A stretch of DNA of 64,000 bases from Dermacoccus abyssi (GTDB taxonomy: Bacteria; Actinomycetota; Actinomycetes; Actinomycetales; Dermatophilaceae), in NCBI RefSeq assembly GCF_003515945.1, contig NZ_QWLM01000005.1, positions 62,001 through 126,000 of the forward strand. The letters are read 5' to 3'. The translations under genes were made by a program, and so were the position numbers. The notes beneath the pieces are model-generated. The model saw only the letters and a program-made list of their open reading frames with translations. It searched no databases and was not told where the DNA came from. Shown one piece after another: positions 34,154 to 43,430 of the stretch; the first letter of the stretch is position 1, and each line of letters begins with the position of its first letter.

Positions 34154-35407
34154 GTGTCGACGAGCCTCGCCCTTCCCGAATCCGACGAACAGCGCCGAGC
34201 CGCCCTGCGCCGCATGCGCTTCGTGGCCACGGGCCTGCTGGCGTTCGCGGCGCTCGTCTTCGTCCTGACACACGGCCGAGCCGGCGTCTGGGGCTATGTC
34301 AACGCCGCCTCCGAGGCCGCGATGGTGGGTGCCGTCGCCGACTGGTTCGCCGTGACGGCGTTGTTCCGCCACCCGCTCGGCCTCAAGGTGCCGCACACCG
34401 CCATCATCCCGACGCGCAAGGACCAGCTCGGCAAGAGCCTCGAGGAGTTCGTCGGCTCGAACTTCCTCACGCCCGAACTCGTCACCGAACGTATCGGTCA
34501 GGCCGAGATTCCACGCCGGCTCGGTGAGTGGATCGAGCGTCCCGGCAATGCGGAGCGTGTCGTCGCCGACGCGGCCCCGGCCCTCTGTCGCGCCGTCGAA
34601 ACCCTCGACGACGACGAGGTGCGCCACTTCCTCGACACCGTCCTCCTGCCGCGACTGCGCCGCGAACCCATCGGTGAACTCGCCGGCCATCTGCTCGAGG
34701 GCATCGTCGCCGACGGCACCCACCACGGTTTCGTCGACGTGTGTGTCACCGAGATGCACGTGTGGGTGAGCGAGAACAAGGAAGCCGTCTCCCGCATCGT
34801 CGGTGCCAAGGCCCCCTGGTGGTCACCGCAGTGGCTCGACGACGCCGTCGTCGATCGCATCCACCTCGAGATCGTCAAGTGGCTCGCCGAGGTGCGCGAC
34901 ACCCCGAACCACAACATGCGCAAGGCCATCGACGCCTTCCTCGCCCGCGCCGCCCACGACCTGCAGCACGACGAGCGTACGCAGGAGCAGGCGGAGAACA
35001 TCAAGGAGCGTTTCCTCGACCATCCGAGCGTCGCCGACTCGGCGATCGCCCTGTGGGGGTCGGTACGCCGCATGCTCACTGACGCGCTCCTCGACGAGCA
35101 GGGTGCCCTGCGCGAGCGGATGGTCGAACACCTGCGCGCCCTCGGCGACCGGCTCCAGCACGACGAGGCATTGCGCGCCACCGTGGAGCGACGCCTCGAG
35201 TCGGGCGCGGCCAGCTTCGTCACGAGTTACGGCCACGAGATCACGACCCTCATCTCCTCGACGGTCGAGCGCTGGGACGCGCAGGACGCGTCGGATCGCA
35301 TCGAGACGTTCGTCGGGCGCGACCTGCAGTTCATCCGTATCAACGGCACCGTCGTCGGTGGCCTCGTCGGCCTCTTCATCCACGCCGTCTCGCAGCTGCT
35401 TCCCTGA
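34154..35407 (+). CDS. DUF445 membrane protein
   Basis: The 417-residue protein belongs to the DUF445 family of unknown function. A membrane helix near the N-terminus (about 24-40, ATGLLAFAALVFVLTHG) is followed by the family phrase EAAMVGAVADWFAVTALFRHPLG. A long helical, probably coiled, soluble region comes next. A second hydrophobic segment closes the protein (about 398-415, NGTVVGGLVGLFIHAV). This two-anchor layout is standard for DUF445. GTG 34154 starts 24 bp after the McrC-like gene, so it may be cotranscribed with that module, but the family is widespread without it. No function is known to me. Confidence 0.85.
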   Translation: MSTSLALPESDEQRRAALRRMRFVATGLLAFAALVFVLTHGRAGVWGYVNAASEAAMVGAVADWFAVTALFRHPLGLKVPHTAIIPTRKDQLGKSLEEFVGSNFLTPELVTERIGQAEIPRRLGEWIERPGNAERVVADAAPALCRAVETLDDDEVRHFLDTVLLPRLRREPIGELAGHLLEGIVADGTHHGFVDVCVTEMHVWVSENKEAVSRIVGAKAPWWSPQWLDDAVVDRIHLEIVKWLAEVRDTPNHNMRKAIDAFLARAAHDLQHDERTQEQAENIKERFLDHPSVADSAIALWGSVRRMLTDALLDEQGALRERMVEHLRALGDRLQHDEALRATVERRLESGAASFVTSYGHEITTLISSTVERWDAQDASDRIETFVGRDLQFIRINGTVVGGLVGLFIHAVSQLLP

Positions 35408-35409
35408 CG

Positions 35410-36624
35410 ATGACGCCGCGCCGGAGCAGGCCAACACGAGTGCGACATCGCCGTGTCGCACTCGTGGGGGCCACCGGCCTCACGCTCGCCTTCGCTGGCT
35501 GCACGCTCAACGTCCCCGATTCCACCGATCGCATCGGGTCGCGACCCTTTCTCGACAAGGCCGACAAGGCGCTCGCGGTCGCACCGAACGCTCTCGTGCG
35601 CAGCGAGTGCAGTGCCGAGAAACGTGCAGTCACACGGGCGTCGGCCGCCGAGCGGGAAAGCGACATGGCGTCGTTGTCGCTCGCGACCTGGCGCAGCGGC
35701 GACGTCGGGGTGACGACCCCGCTCAGCGATGGACGGGTGCTCTGGATCTTCGGCGACACCACACGGGCGAAGGGCACGAACCCCCGTGTGGTCGCCAACA
35801 GCATGCTCGTCGGGACGGGGCGGTGCTTCGACGAGGTGCGCGCTCCGGGAAACGGCCCGGTCATCGGCGGATTCGAGGGACGCCGTGTGTGCTGGCCCAA
35901 CAGCGCCATGACGGTGCCGATGCGCGGTGCCGACATCGTCCTCGTCGGGTGCTCCCGGATCGAACCGGGGGAGGAGGGCCTCTTCGACTTCTCCTACCGC
36001 GGCATGACGATGGCCGTCTACGCCGTCGAGCGTGGCGGCGCGCCGCAGCCCGTCACCCGATTCGACGTGACGCCCGACAACGCCGATGCCGAGCAGATCA
36101 ACTGGGGTTCGGCGCTTGTCGGCGACGAGGGCTGGGTCTACGTCTACGGCAGCCAGCAGCCAAAGGGCAGCACCGGAAAGGGTGCGTACGTGGCGCGAAC
36201 CCGACTCGCGCAGCTGTCCGACGGCCCGGAGTGGCAGTTCTGGAACGGCCGCACGTTCGTCACCGACGCGGGGGCTGCCCGTCCGTTCCTTCTCGCGCAC
36301 GAGGGTGTCTCACAGACCTTCTCCGTCGTGCGCCGAGGCGAGCGCTTCGTGCTCGTGTCGAAGCAGGGCGGTGAGTTCGGGCAGAACATCGGGGTGTGGA
36401 GCGCGCCCACCCCGTCGGGGCCCTGGCGGGGCGAACGGGCCGTGGCCGAACCGTACTCCCAAGGTGACGGCGTCGTCGCCTACCAGCCGCTCGCGCATCC
36501 GGAACTCGCGACGCCGAGTGGAGACCTCCTCGTCACGCTCTCGCGCAACACCGAGTCGTTCGCCGACCTCCTGGCCGATCCGCGTAAGGGACGCCCGAAG
36601 TTCCTCGAGGTACCGGCGCACTGA
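35410..36624 (+). CDS. Putative secreted lipoprotein, DUF4185-like beta-propeller
   Basis: The 404-residue protein begins with a basic stretch and a hydrophobic segment ending LTLAFAGC, a lipobox-like sequence (Phe at -3 is unusual). The remainder is rich in short beta strands with phrases such as DGRVLWIFGDTT, NSAMTVPMRGADIVLVG, INWGSALVGDEGWVYVYGS and QTFSVVRRGERFVLVSKQ. These recall DUF4185 five-bladed propellers of the glycosidase/sialidase-like fold. Catalytic residues cannot be named. It starts 2 bp after the DUF445 stop, suggesting the same transcript. A surface role is inferred from the signal sequence. Confidence 0.7.
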   Translation: MTPRRSRPTRVRHRRVALVGATGLTLAFAGCTLNVPDSTDRIGSRPFLDKADKALAVAPNALVRSECSAEKRAVTRASAAERESDMASLSLATWRSGDVGVTTPLSDGRVLWIFGDTTRAKGTNPRVVANSMLVGTGRCFDEVRAPGNGPVIGGFEGRRVCWPNSAMTVPMRGADIVLVGCSRIEPGEEGLFDFSYRGMTMAVYAVERGGAPQPVTRFDVTPDNADAEQINWGSALVGDEGWVYVYGSQQPKGSTGKGAYVARTRLAQLSDGPEWQFWNGRTFVTDAGAARPFLLAHEGVSQTFSVVRRGERFVLVSKQGGEFGQNIGVWSAPTPSGPWRGERAVAEPYSQGDGVVAYQPLAHPELATPSGDLLVTLSRNTESFADLLADPRKGRPKFLEVPAH

Positions 36625-36699
36625 GCGGTGCTCTGACGGTTCTCCCACAGGGTTGACCACCGAAATCGCCTTGCCGAGCCGTGAGAGACTGGAGGAACT

Positions 36700-39600
36700 G
36701 TGACCAGTTCAGTGAATCCGTCCCCGTCCGCCGTATCCGAGGCTCTCGCAGCCGACGCGCAGGAGAGCGCTCCGTTCGTCCTCAACTACCCGGCGCACCT
36801 GCCCGTCGCCGAGGCTCGCGAGGAGATCATCGAGGCGATCCGTGACCACCAGGTCGTCGTCGTCGCGGGTGAGACCGGATCGGGCAAGACGACCCAGTTG
36901 CCGAAGTTCTGCCTGGAAATCGGTCGCGGCCTCGGCGGCGCCATCGGGCACACGCAGCCACGACGCATCGCTGCCCGCTCGGTCGCGGAACGTCTCGCCG
37001 AGGAACTCGAGGTCGAGCTCGGTGACGTCGTCGGGTACCAGGTCCGCTTCGTCGACGAGTCGTCGAAGAAGACGCGTGTGCGCGTCATGACCGACGGCAT
37101 CCTGCTGTCGCAGATGCAGCGCGACCGCGACCTGCGTCAGTACGACACCCTCATCATCGACGAGGCGCACGAGCGCAGCCTCAACATCGACTTCATCCTG
37201 GGCTACCTCAAGCAGCTGCTTCCCCGCCGGCCCGACCTCAAGGTCATCATCACGTCGGCGACGATCGACCCGGAGCGCTTCGCGGAGCACTTCGCGAGCG
37301 ATAAGGGCCCGGCGCCCATCATCGAGGTCTCCGGGCGGACGTTTCCGGTGGAGATGCGCTACCGCCCGCTCGTGCGCGAGATCGCGCCCTCGTCACCCAA
37401 GGACGAGCCCAGGGTCGAGGACATCGACCAGGTCACCGGCATCGTCGAGGCCGCCCAGGAGTTGTGGCGTTCCGGCAGTGGCGACGGTTCGAGCCAGGAC
37501 ATCCTCGTCTTCTGCTCCGGCGAACGCGAGATCCGCGACGCAGCCGACGCCTTGCGCGGCGCCGACTGGGGTCGCGCCCGGCACGACGTCGAGATCGTTC
37601 CGCTCTACGCCCGACTCTCCGCGGCCGAGCAGCACAAGGTGTTCGCGCCGCACAACGGCCGACGCATCGTCCTCGCGACGAACGTCGCCGAGACGTCGCT
37701 GACGGTGCCGGGCATCCGCTACGTCATCGACACCGGCACGGCTCGCATCTCGCGCTACAGCCAACGCACGAAGGTCCAGCGGCTGCCCATCGAGCCGATC
37801 TCGCAGGCGTCGGCCCGACAGCGCGCCGGCCGCTGCGGACGTGTGGCCGACGGCATCTGCATCCGCCTCTACTCGGAGGAGGACTTCGAGTCGCGTCCGG
37901 AGTTCACCGACCCGGAGATCCTGCGCACCAACCTCGCGAGCGTCATCCTGCAGATGACGTCGCTCGGCCTTGGCGACATCGCGTGCTTCCCCTTCGTCGA
38001 TGCGCCCGACGCCCGTCAGATCAAGGACGGCCTGGCGCTCCTCGAGGAGCTGCACGCGCTCGACACGAAGGCGAGCGGGCAGCGCAAGAAGCTCACACCG
38101 ACGGGCCGCACCCTCGCGCGCCTGCCCGTCGACCCGCGCATGGGGCGGATGCTCGTCGCCGCCGCGGCCAACGGGTCGCTGCGCGAGGTGCTCATCATCG
38201 TTGCTGCCATGTCGATCCAGGATCCGCGGGAGCGACCGGCCGACGCGCAGGCCCAGGCCGACCAGCAGCACGCCCGGTTCAAGCACGAATCGAGCGACTT
38301 CCTCGGCTACCTCAACCTGTGGAACTACGTGCGTGAGAAGCAGCGGGAGCTCTCCTCGAGCGCCTTCCGCCGCCTCGCCAAGCGCGAGTACCTGCACTAT
38401 CTGCGCCTTCGGGAGTGGCAGGACCTGCACGCGCAGCTCAAGGCGGCCTGCAAGCAGGCGAAGCTGTTCATGAGTGACAACGCCGCGAGCGAGAACGCCA
38501 TCCACGAAGCGCTGCTCACGGGACTGCTCAGTCACGTTGGTGTGCGTGATCGGGAGAAGCGTGAGTACCTCGGTGCCCGCAACGCGCGCTTCGCCATCCA
38601 GCCCGGATCGACGCTCTTCCGCCGCCAGCCCGACTGGGTCATGGCGGGCGAACTCGTGGAGACCACCCGGATGTGGGCGCGCACCAACGCCGTCGTCGAC
38701 CCGCTGTGGGTCGAGAAAGCCGGCGCGCATCTCGTCAAGCGTTCGCACGCGGAGCCGCACTGGGAGCGCAAGCGGGCGTCCGCCGTCGCGCTCGAACGCG
38801 TCACGCTCTACGGCGTCCCGCTCGTCGTCGGGCGCCGGGTGGCGCTCGGACCGCTCGAACCCGAGACGGCCCGGGACCTGTTCATCCGTCACGCTCTCGT
38901 CGAGGGTGACTGGGATGCGCAGCACGCTTTTCTCAAGGACAACGCCCGCCTCATGGCCCGCATGGCCGACCTCGAAGCGCGCGCTCGCCGCCGCGATCTC
39001 GTCGTCGACGACGACACGCTCTTCGACTTCTACGACGAGCGCGTGCCCGCATCCATCGTCTCGGGTGCGCACTTCGACAGGTGGTGGAAGGAGAAGCGGC
39101 GCACCGAGCCCGATCTCCTCACCTTTACCGAGGACTTCCTCGTCGCCGACGACGCGGAGGCCGTGGACGAGACGGCCTACCCGAAGTCGTGGCGCCAAGG
39201 GAAGCTCAAGCTGAGGTTGACGTACCAGTTCGAGCCGGGCGCGGACGCCGACGGGTTGACTGTTCACATCCCACTGCCGGTGCTCAACCAGGTCAGCGAC
39301 GAGGGCTTCGACTGGCTCGTGCCCGGTATGCGCGAGGAACTCGCCACGGCGCTCGTGAAGTCGCTACCGAAGAACGTACGTCGCAACTTCGTGCCCGCGC
39401 CGGATCATGCGCGTCGGGCGCTCGCACTCATGGACGCGGGTGGCGCGGCGGGCGAGCGTCCGTTCACCGACGAGCTCGCCGACGCCCTGTTCGACCTCGC
39501 CAAGGTGCGTGTGCCCGAGGGGAGTTGGGACACCGACCGCCTGCCCGATCACCTCAAGGTCACCTTCAGGGTGGAGGATGCTCGGGGCAAACGACTGCGT

Positions 39601-40554
39601 GAGGGCAAGCACCTCGCCGAGCTTCAGGACGCGCTCGCGGGACGTCTGCGTCAGTCGATGTCCAGGGCCGCCGGCGACCTCGAGAAGAAGGGCCTCACGG
39701 CCTGGACCCTCGACGACCTGCCGTCCACCTTCACGAAGAGCACGGGGCGCCAGCGCATCACCGGCTACCCGGCCCTCGTCGATCACGGCGAGAGCGTGGC
39801 CGTCGAGGTGCTCGGAACGCGCTCCGAAGCGACGCAGGCGAGCCGCCTCGGCACGCGTCGACTTCTGCTGCTCAACACCCAGGTGCCGTGGAAACGGATC
39901 CTCGGTCTGATGTCGAACCGCCAGAAGCTGGCCCTGGGCAACAACCCGCACGGTTCGATGACGGCCCTCATGGACGACGTGCTCGCCGCGGCGGTCGACT
40001 CCGTCGTCGCGGGGATGCCGAACCACGAGGTGCGCACGCCCGAACAGTTCGAGGATGCGCTGCGCACGGTCCGTCAGCAGGTGGCACCGCTCGTTCTCGA
40101 GGCGTCGGAGAAGCTCGCCCCGGTGCTCGAGCACGCGCACGAGGTGGAGCTCGCGCTGGGCAAACTCACGTCGCCGGCTGCCAAGGCGTTGCACGACGAC
40201 GTCGCAGCCCACCTCGTCGCGCTCATCCATCCGGGTTTCGTCGCGCAGACCGGCATGGCTCGCTTGCCGCGCCTCGACGTCTACGTCCGCGCGCTGCTCG
40301 AGCGTGTGACGAAGGGCGTCACCGACACCGCGCGGGACGCCGACCGAGCCGATCAGCTCGCCACCGTGCGCGCCGAGTACGAGGACATGCTCGCGGCGCT
40401 GCGCCCCGAACGCCTCACCGACGCCGACGTAGTCGACATCCGCTGGATGATCGAGGAACTCGCCGTGAGCCTGTTCGCGCAGCGCCTCGGCACGGCTCAT
40501 CCTGTCTCGCCCCAGCGCATCTACAAGGCGATGGACGCTGCCGAAGCGCTCTGA
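36700..40554 (+). CDS. hrpA: ATP-dependent RNA helicase HrpA
   Basis: HrpA is a DEAH-box helicase; in E. coli it processes fimbrial mRNA and helps rescue stalled ribosomes. The 1284-residue protein has Walker A GETGSGKT (57-64), the DEAH box in LIIDEAHERS (about 150), motif III TSATI and motif VI RQRAGRCGR. The ratchet/OB domains follow, and the long DUF3418 C-terminal half (about 700-1280) is characteristic of HrpA rather than HrpB. The GTG start at 36700 is preceded by GGAGGA at 36691. The spacing is short (3-4 nt), but no other start fits. Length matches the family. Confidence 0.93.
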   Translation: MTSSVNPSPSAVSEALAADAQESAPFVLNYPAHLPVAEAREEIIEAIRDHQVVVVAGETGSGKTTQLPKFCLEIGRGLGGAIGHTQPRRIAARSVAERLAEELEVELGDVVGYQVRFVDESSKKTRVRVMTDGILLSQMQRDRDLRQYDTLIIDEAHERSLNIDFILGYLKQLLPRRPDLKVIITSATIDPERFAEHFASDKGPAPIIEVSGRTFPVEMRYRPLVREIAPSSPKDEPRVEDIDQVTGIVEAAQELWRSGSGDGSSQDILVFCSGEREIRDAADALRGADWGRARHDVEIVPLYARLSAAEQHKVFAPHNGRRIVLATNVAETSLTVPGIRYVIDTGTARISRYSQRTKVQRLPIEPISQASARQRAGRCGRVADGICIRLYSEEDFESRPEFTDPEILRTNLASVILQMTSLGLGDIACFPFVDAPDARQIKDGLALLEELHALDTKASGQRKKLTPTGRTLARLPVDPRMGRMLVAAAANGSLREVLIIVAAMSIQDPRERPADAQAQADQQHARFKHESSDFLGYLNLWNYVREKQRELSSSAFRRLAKREYLHYLRLREWQDLHAQLKAACKQAKLFMSDNAASENAIHEALLTGLLSHVGVRDREKREYLGARNARFAIQPGSTLFRRQPDWVMAGELVETTRMWARTNAVVDPLWVEKAGAHLVKRSHAEPHWERKRASAVALERVTLYGVPLVVGRRVALGPLEPETARDLFIRHALVEGDWDAQHAFLKDNARLMARMADLEARARRRDLVVDDDTLFDFYDERVPASIVSGAHFDRWWKEKRRTEPDLLTFTEDFLVADDAEAVDETAYPKSWRQGKLKLRLTYQFEPGADADGLTVHIPLPVLNQVSDEGFDWLVPGMREELATALVKSLPKNVRRNFVPAPDHARRALALMDAGGAAGERPFTDELADALFDLAKVRVPEGSWDTDRLPDHLKVTFRVEDARGKRLREGKHLAELQDALAGRLRQSMSRAAGDLEKKGLTAWTLDDLPSTFTKSTGRQRITGYPALVDHGESVAVEVLGTRSEATQASRLGTRRLLLLNTQVPWKRILGLMSNRQKLALGNNPHGSMTALMDDVLAAAVDSVVAGMPNHEVRTPEQFEDALRTVRQQVAPLVLEASEKLAPVLEHAHEVELALGKLTSPAAKALHDDVAAHLVALIHPGFVAQTGMARLPRLDVYVRALLERVTKGVTDTARDADRADQLATVRAEYEDMLAALRPERLTDADVVDIRWMIEELAVSLFAQRLGTAHPVSPQRIYKAMDAAEAL

Positions 40555-40573
40555 TCTCCTCTAGGTTGGAGAC

Positions 40574-41011
40574 ATGGCGAGCATCTTCACGCAGATCATC
40601 GACGGCAACATCCCCGGTCACTTCGTCTGGCAGGACGAGACGTGTGTGGCCTTTCTCGTGATCGACCCGATCACCGACGGGCACATCGTCGTCGTGCCCC
40701 GCGAGGAGATCGAGGAGTGGACGGCCGCGGACCCGCAGGTGCTCTCGCACCTGATGGACGTGGCGCAGAAGATCGGGCAGGCACAGCAGGAGGCCTGGTC
40801 GGCCAAGCGCATCGGCCTGCTCGCGGAGGGCTACGAGGTGGCCCACCTGCACCTGCACGTGTGGCCGACGCAGTCGCCTGCGGACTTCGACCCGCACGAC
40901 GTCGTTCACGGCCAGGACCAGCAGATCCTCGCAGCCAACGCGCAGAAGCTGCGCGAGAGCCTGCGCAGCGCCGGTCACGGCGAGCACGTCGTGGACGCGG
41001 CCGCGAACTGA
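40574..41011 (+). CDS. HIT-family nucleotide-binding hydrolase
   Basis: The 145-residue protein has the histidine triad HLHLHVW (91-97), whose middle His attacks the alpha-phosphate of nucleotides such as AMP-lysine or adenosine 5'-phosphoramidate. The N-terminal FTQIIDGNIPGHFVWQDE and FLVIDPITDGHIVVVPREE are standard HIT-fold strands. The zinc-binding cysteines of Hint1-like proteins are not present. It begins 19 bp after hrpA. The substrate in this organism is unknown. Confidence 0.9.
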   Translation: MASIFTQIIDGNIPGHFVWQDETCVAFLVIDPITDGHIVVVPREEIEEWTAADPQVLSHLMDVAQKIGQAQQEAWSAKRIGLLAEGYEVAHLHLHVWPTQSPADFDPHDVVHGQDQQILAANAQKLRESLRSAGHGEHVVDAAAN

Positions 41012-41106
41012 GCGTTCCGCGAGTCGGTTGTTCGCCCGCAGCGATGCGGGAATCTTCCGTGTGACGGGGACGTTGCACCAGGCACATCGAATCGAAGGAG
41101 AGGCCA

Positions 41107-42108
41107 GTGCTCGACCCGGCTCAGCTGTTTCGTCTGGAGACGGACACGACCTCGCACGACCTGCGTGCGAGCACGATGGTCGTCGCCCTCGGCGGCTTCA
41201 TCGATGCGGGCTTCGCTCAGAAGCTCATGTCCCAGCATATCCTCGGCACCCTCGAGCACACGGTCGTCGCGTCGTTCGACCTCGACCAGCTGCTCGACTA
41301 CCGCGGCCGTCGTCCGGTCATGACGTTCGACCGCGACCGCTTCAGCGAGTACGACGACCCGTCGCTCGTGCTCTACCGCGTCATCGACGCCGAGGGCACG
41401 CCGTTCCTCCTGCTCACCGGCCCTGAGCCCGACTACCAGTGGGAGCGCGTCGCCGAGGCCACGCGCATGCTCGCCTCGATGTTCGGCGTCAGTCTCATGG
41501 TGAGCGCACACGGCATCCCGATGGCGGTACCGCACACGCGTCCCATCGGCTTCACGCGCTACGCCTCGAACCAGCGCTATCTCACCGAGAACGAGCCGCT
41601 GTTCGGAAACGTCCAGATCCCGGCCAGCGCCGAGGGGCTGCTTCACATTCGTCTCGCCGAGGCCGGCATCGACACGGCCGGATTCGCCGTCCACGTGCCG
41701 CACTACCTCGTGCAGGTCGAGTACGGCGACGCCGCCATCGCGGCTCTCGAGTGCGTCACCGGGCTCACCGGTCTCGCGATTCCGGCGCAGGAGCTGGCCG
41801 CCATCGCCGGGTTGCACCGGGCCGACATCGCCAAGCAGGTCGGGGAGAACGACGAGGTCACCGAGGTGGTCTCCGGCCTCGAGCAGCAGTACGACACGTT
41901 CACCGAGGGCCGCCGGCGCCGGTCGTTGCTCGCGGCCGAGTTGAACGAACTGCCCAGCGCCGACGAGATCGGCGAGGAACTCGAGCAGTTCCTGCGTTCG
42001 GGCAGCGACGAGAAAGAGGACACGCCCGGCGGCGAGCGTGGCGCCGCCCACCACGCCGACGACTCGGACGACTCCGACGGTTCGCCGAATCGCCCCCAGG
42101 CCGACTGA
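41107..42108 (+). CDS. PAC2-family protein (proteasome-assembly-chaperone-like fold)
   Basis: The 333-residue protein shows the PAC2 fold typical of actinobacterial members. Recognisable phrases are TMVVALGGFIDAGFAQKL near the N-terminus, FLLLTGPEPDYQWERVAEA (about 100), and HVPHYLVQVEYGDAAIAAL with a helical domain afterwards. The acidic tail (about 290-333, HHADDSDDSDG) is low-complexity. The eukaryotic relatives help build the proteasome; the bacterial role is not established. GTG 41107 has a good purine tract (GAAGGAGAGG) before it. No proteasome genes are in the window. Confidence 0.83.
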   Translation: MLDPAQLFRLETDTTSHDLRASTMVVALGGFIDAGFAQKLMSQHILGTLEHTVVASFDLDQLLDYRGRRPVMTFDRDRFSEYDDPSLVLYRVIDAEGTPFLLLTGPEPDYQWERVAEATRMLASMFGVSLMVSAHGIPMAVPHTRPIGFTRYASNQRYLTENEPLFGNVQIPASAEGLLHIRLAEAGIDTAGFAVHVPHYLVQVEYGDAAIAALECVTGLTGLAIPAQELAAIAGLHRADIAKQVGENDEVTEVVSGLEQQYDTFTEGRRRRSLLAAELNELPSADEIGEELEQFLRSGSDEKEDTPGGERGAAHHADDSDDSDGSPNRPQAD

Positions 42109-42167
42109 CGAGGCCCGCGTTCGCGGTACCGGTTGCCCAGTCATCGGTGCGCTGCAAGGATCAGCCC

Positions 42168-42860
42168 ATGTTCGGATTCGGTAAAGACAAAGACGACAAG
42201 CAAATTGAGCCGGCTCAGGGCTCGAACGGAACCTTCGATCGCGCCGCCAACTCCCTGGCCCAGCACCTCATCTCCACCGGGATCGACGGCGTCGCCACCT
42301 TCGGCTCCGCGGCGAAGGTGGCCGACGAGGCGTTGAAGAAGAACGGTTCACGCGAAGCCGCGGTCGACGCCATCGTGCGTTCACACACGAAGCTCGCGGG
42401 TGCGAACGGGTTCGTCACCAACCTCGGTGGCTTTATCACGATGCCCGTGGCCCTGCCCGCCAACATCGTCGGCTTCTACACCGTTGCCACGCGCATGGTG
42501 GCCTCCATCGCGCACCTGTACGGCCACAACCTGCGCGACGAGTCGGTCCGTTCGGCCATCCTGCTCGACCTCATCGGCGCCGATGCCACGCAGGTTCTCA
42601 AGGCCATGGGTGCGTTCAGCGGCGGTGTCGCGACGAACGTTGCGACCCGTCGTCTGCCCCCGGCGGCGCTCGCGGTCGTCAACAAGTCCGTCGCGTTCCG
42701 CCTGGGCACGCAGGTCGGGCGCAAGTTCCTCTCGCGCATCCCGCGCGTCATCCCGGTTGCGGGTGGCTTCATCGGTGCGGGGCTCGACGTCATGCTCCTG
42801 CGCAAGATCGCCGACGCGGCGCGCAAGGACTTCATGGCGGCCGTGCCGCCCACGGCCTGA
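42168..42860 (+). CDS. EcsC-family membrane-associated protein
   Basis: The 230-residue protein has the EcsC-type helical, glycine-rich segments GGFITMPVALPANIVGFYTVATRMV (in part, about 85-110) and IPVAGGFIGAGLDVMLLRKIADAA near the end. The middle carries RDESVRSAILLDLIGADA. EcsC is named for its link to an ABC transporter in Bacillus, but its action is unknown. No EcsAB genes are nearby. The ATG at 42168 directly precedes the conserved part. Weak amphipathic helices suggest membrane contact. Confidence 0.75.
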   Translation: MFGFGKDKDDKQIEPAQGSNGTFDRAANSLAQHLISTGIDGVATFGSAAKVADEALKKNGSREAAVDAIVRSHTKLAGANGFVTNLGGFITMPVALPANIVGFYTVATRMVASIAHLYGHNLRDESVRSAILLDLIGADATQVLKAMGAFSGGVATNVATRRLPPAALAVVNKSVAFRLGTQVGRKFLSRIPRVIPVAGGFIGAGLDVMLLRKIADAARKDFMAAVPPTA

Positions 42861-42962
42861 CGCTCCGCCGATCGTGACGACGCCGGCGCCCGCGGAATGC
42901 ACCGCGTGGCGTCGGCGTTGTTGCTTTGTTCACCTGAATGCTCGTCAACCGGAGGCACTTCG

Positions 42963-43346
42963 ATGGCACGTCCCACCTCGCTCGGTCGCCGCGTCACCCG
43001 ACTCGCCGGCCTGAAATCCCTCGCTGCTGCAGTGACGGCGGCGTCCGCCGCCGGAGGTCCCTCGCTCACGACCCGCCTCAGCGCACTTCCGCGCCTGGCT
43101 CGCGCTGTGCGCTCCGGTTCGTACCGGGGCGTGAGCACCGCGCAGCTCGCGCTGCTCACGGCTGCTGCGGCCTACGTCGCCTCGCCGGTCGATCTGCTGC
43201 CCGAGGCGCTCCTGGGAGTCGTGGGTCTTGCGGACGACGCCGCCGTCCTCACGTGGCTGGCGAGCTCGCTCGTGCACGTCACCGACGACTTCCTCGACTG
43301 GGAGAAGCGCACAGGTGTGACGCTGGCGGGGGAGCGCGTGCGCTGA
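42963..43346 (+). CDS. DUF1232 (YkvA-like) small membrane protein
   Basis: The 127-residue protein contains the DUF1232 core, in which a helix (AQLALLTAAAAYVASP) is followed by VDLLPEALLGVVGLADDAA. This corresponds to the family pattern SPxDLIPD...GxxDD. The ATG at 42963 has GGAGG (42951-42955) 7 nt upstream. It probably spans or lies along the membrane with two helices. Function unknown. It follows the EcsC gene by 102 bp. Confidence 0.82.
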   Translation: MARPTSLGRRVTRLAGLKSLAAAVTAASAAGGPSLTTRLSALPRLARAVRSGSYRGVSTAQLALLTAAAAYVASPVDLLPEALLGVVGLADDAAVLTWLASSLVHVTDDFLDWEKRTGVTLAGERVR

Positions 43347-43390
43347 GGACGCCCTTGTCCACAGGTGCCAGCGCCTCGCACTGGTCGTGA

Positions 43391-43430
43391 GAAGTGTGGT
43401 CATGGCTTCGTGAAGCCATGACCACACTTC
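43391..43430. repeat. Perfect 40-bp inverted repeat covering the DUF4192 start codon
   Basis: Arm 43391-43409 (gaagtgtggtcatggcttc) and arm 43412-43430 are exact reverse complements with a 2-bp centre (gt). The ATG of the DUF4192 gene at 43418 lies in the right arm and its mirror image in the left arm. In RNA the stem would hide the start codon and any ribosome-binding site. It could also be an operator or a cruciform. The extent and perfection go well beyond the terminators in this window. Confidence 0.85.

Noticed and set aside
29968-36624. Defence island or mobile element around the McrBC-like genes
   Set aside because: No integrase, transposase, repeats, tRNA or further defence genes, and composition matches the flanking housekeeping genes.
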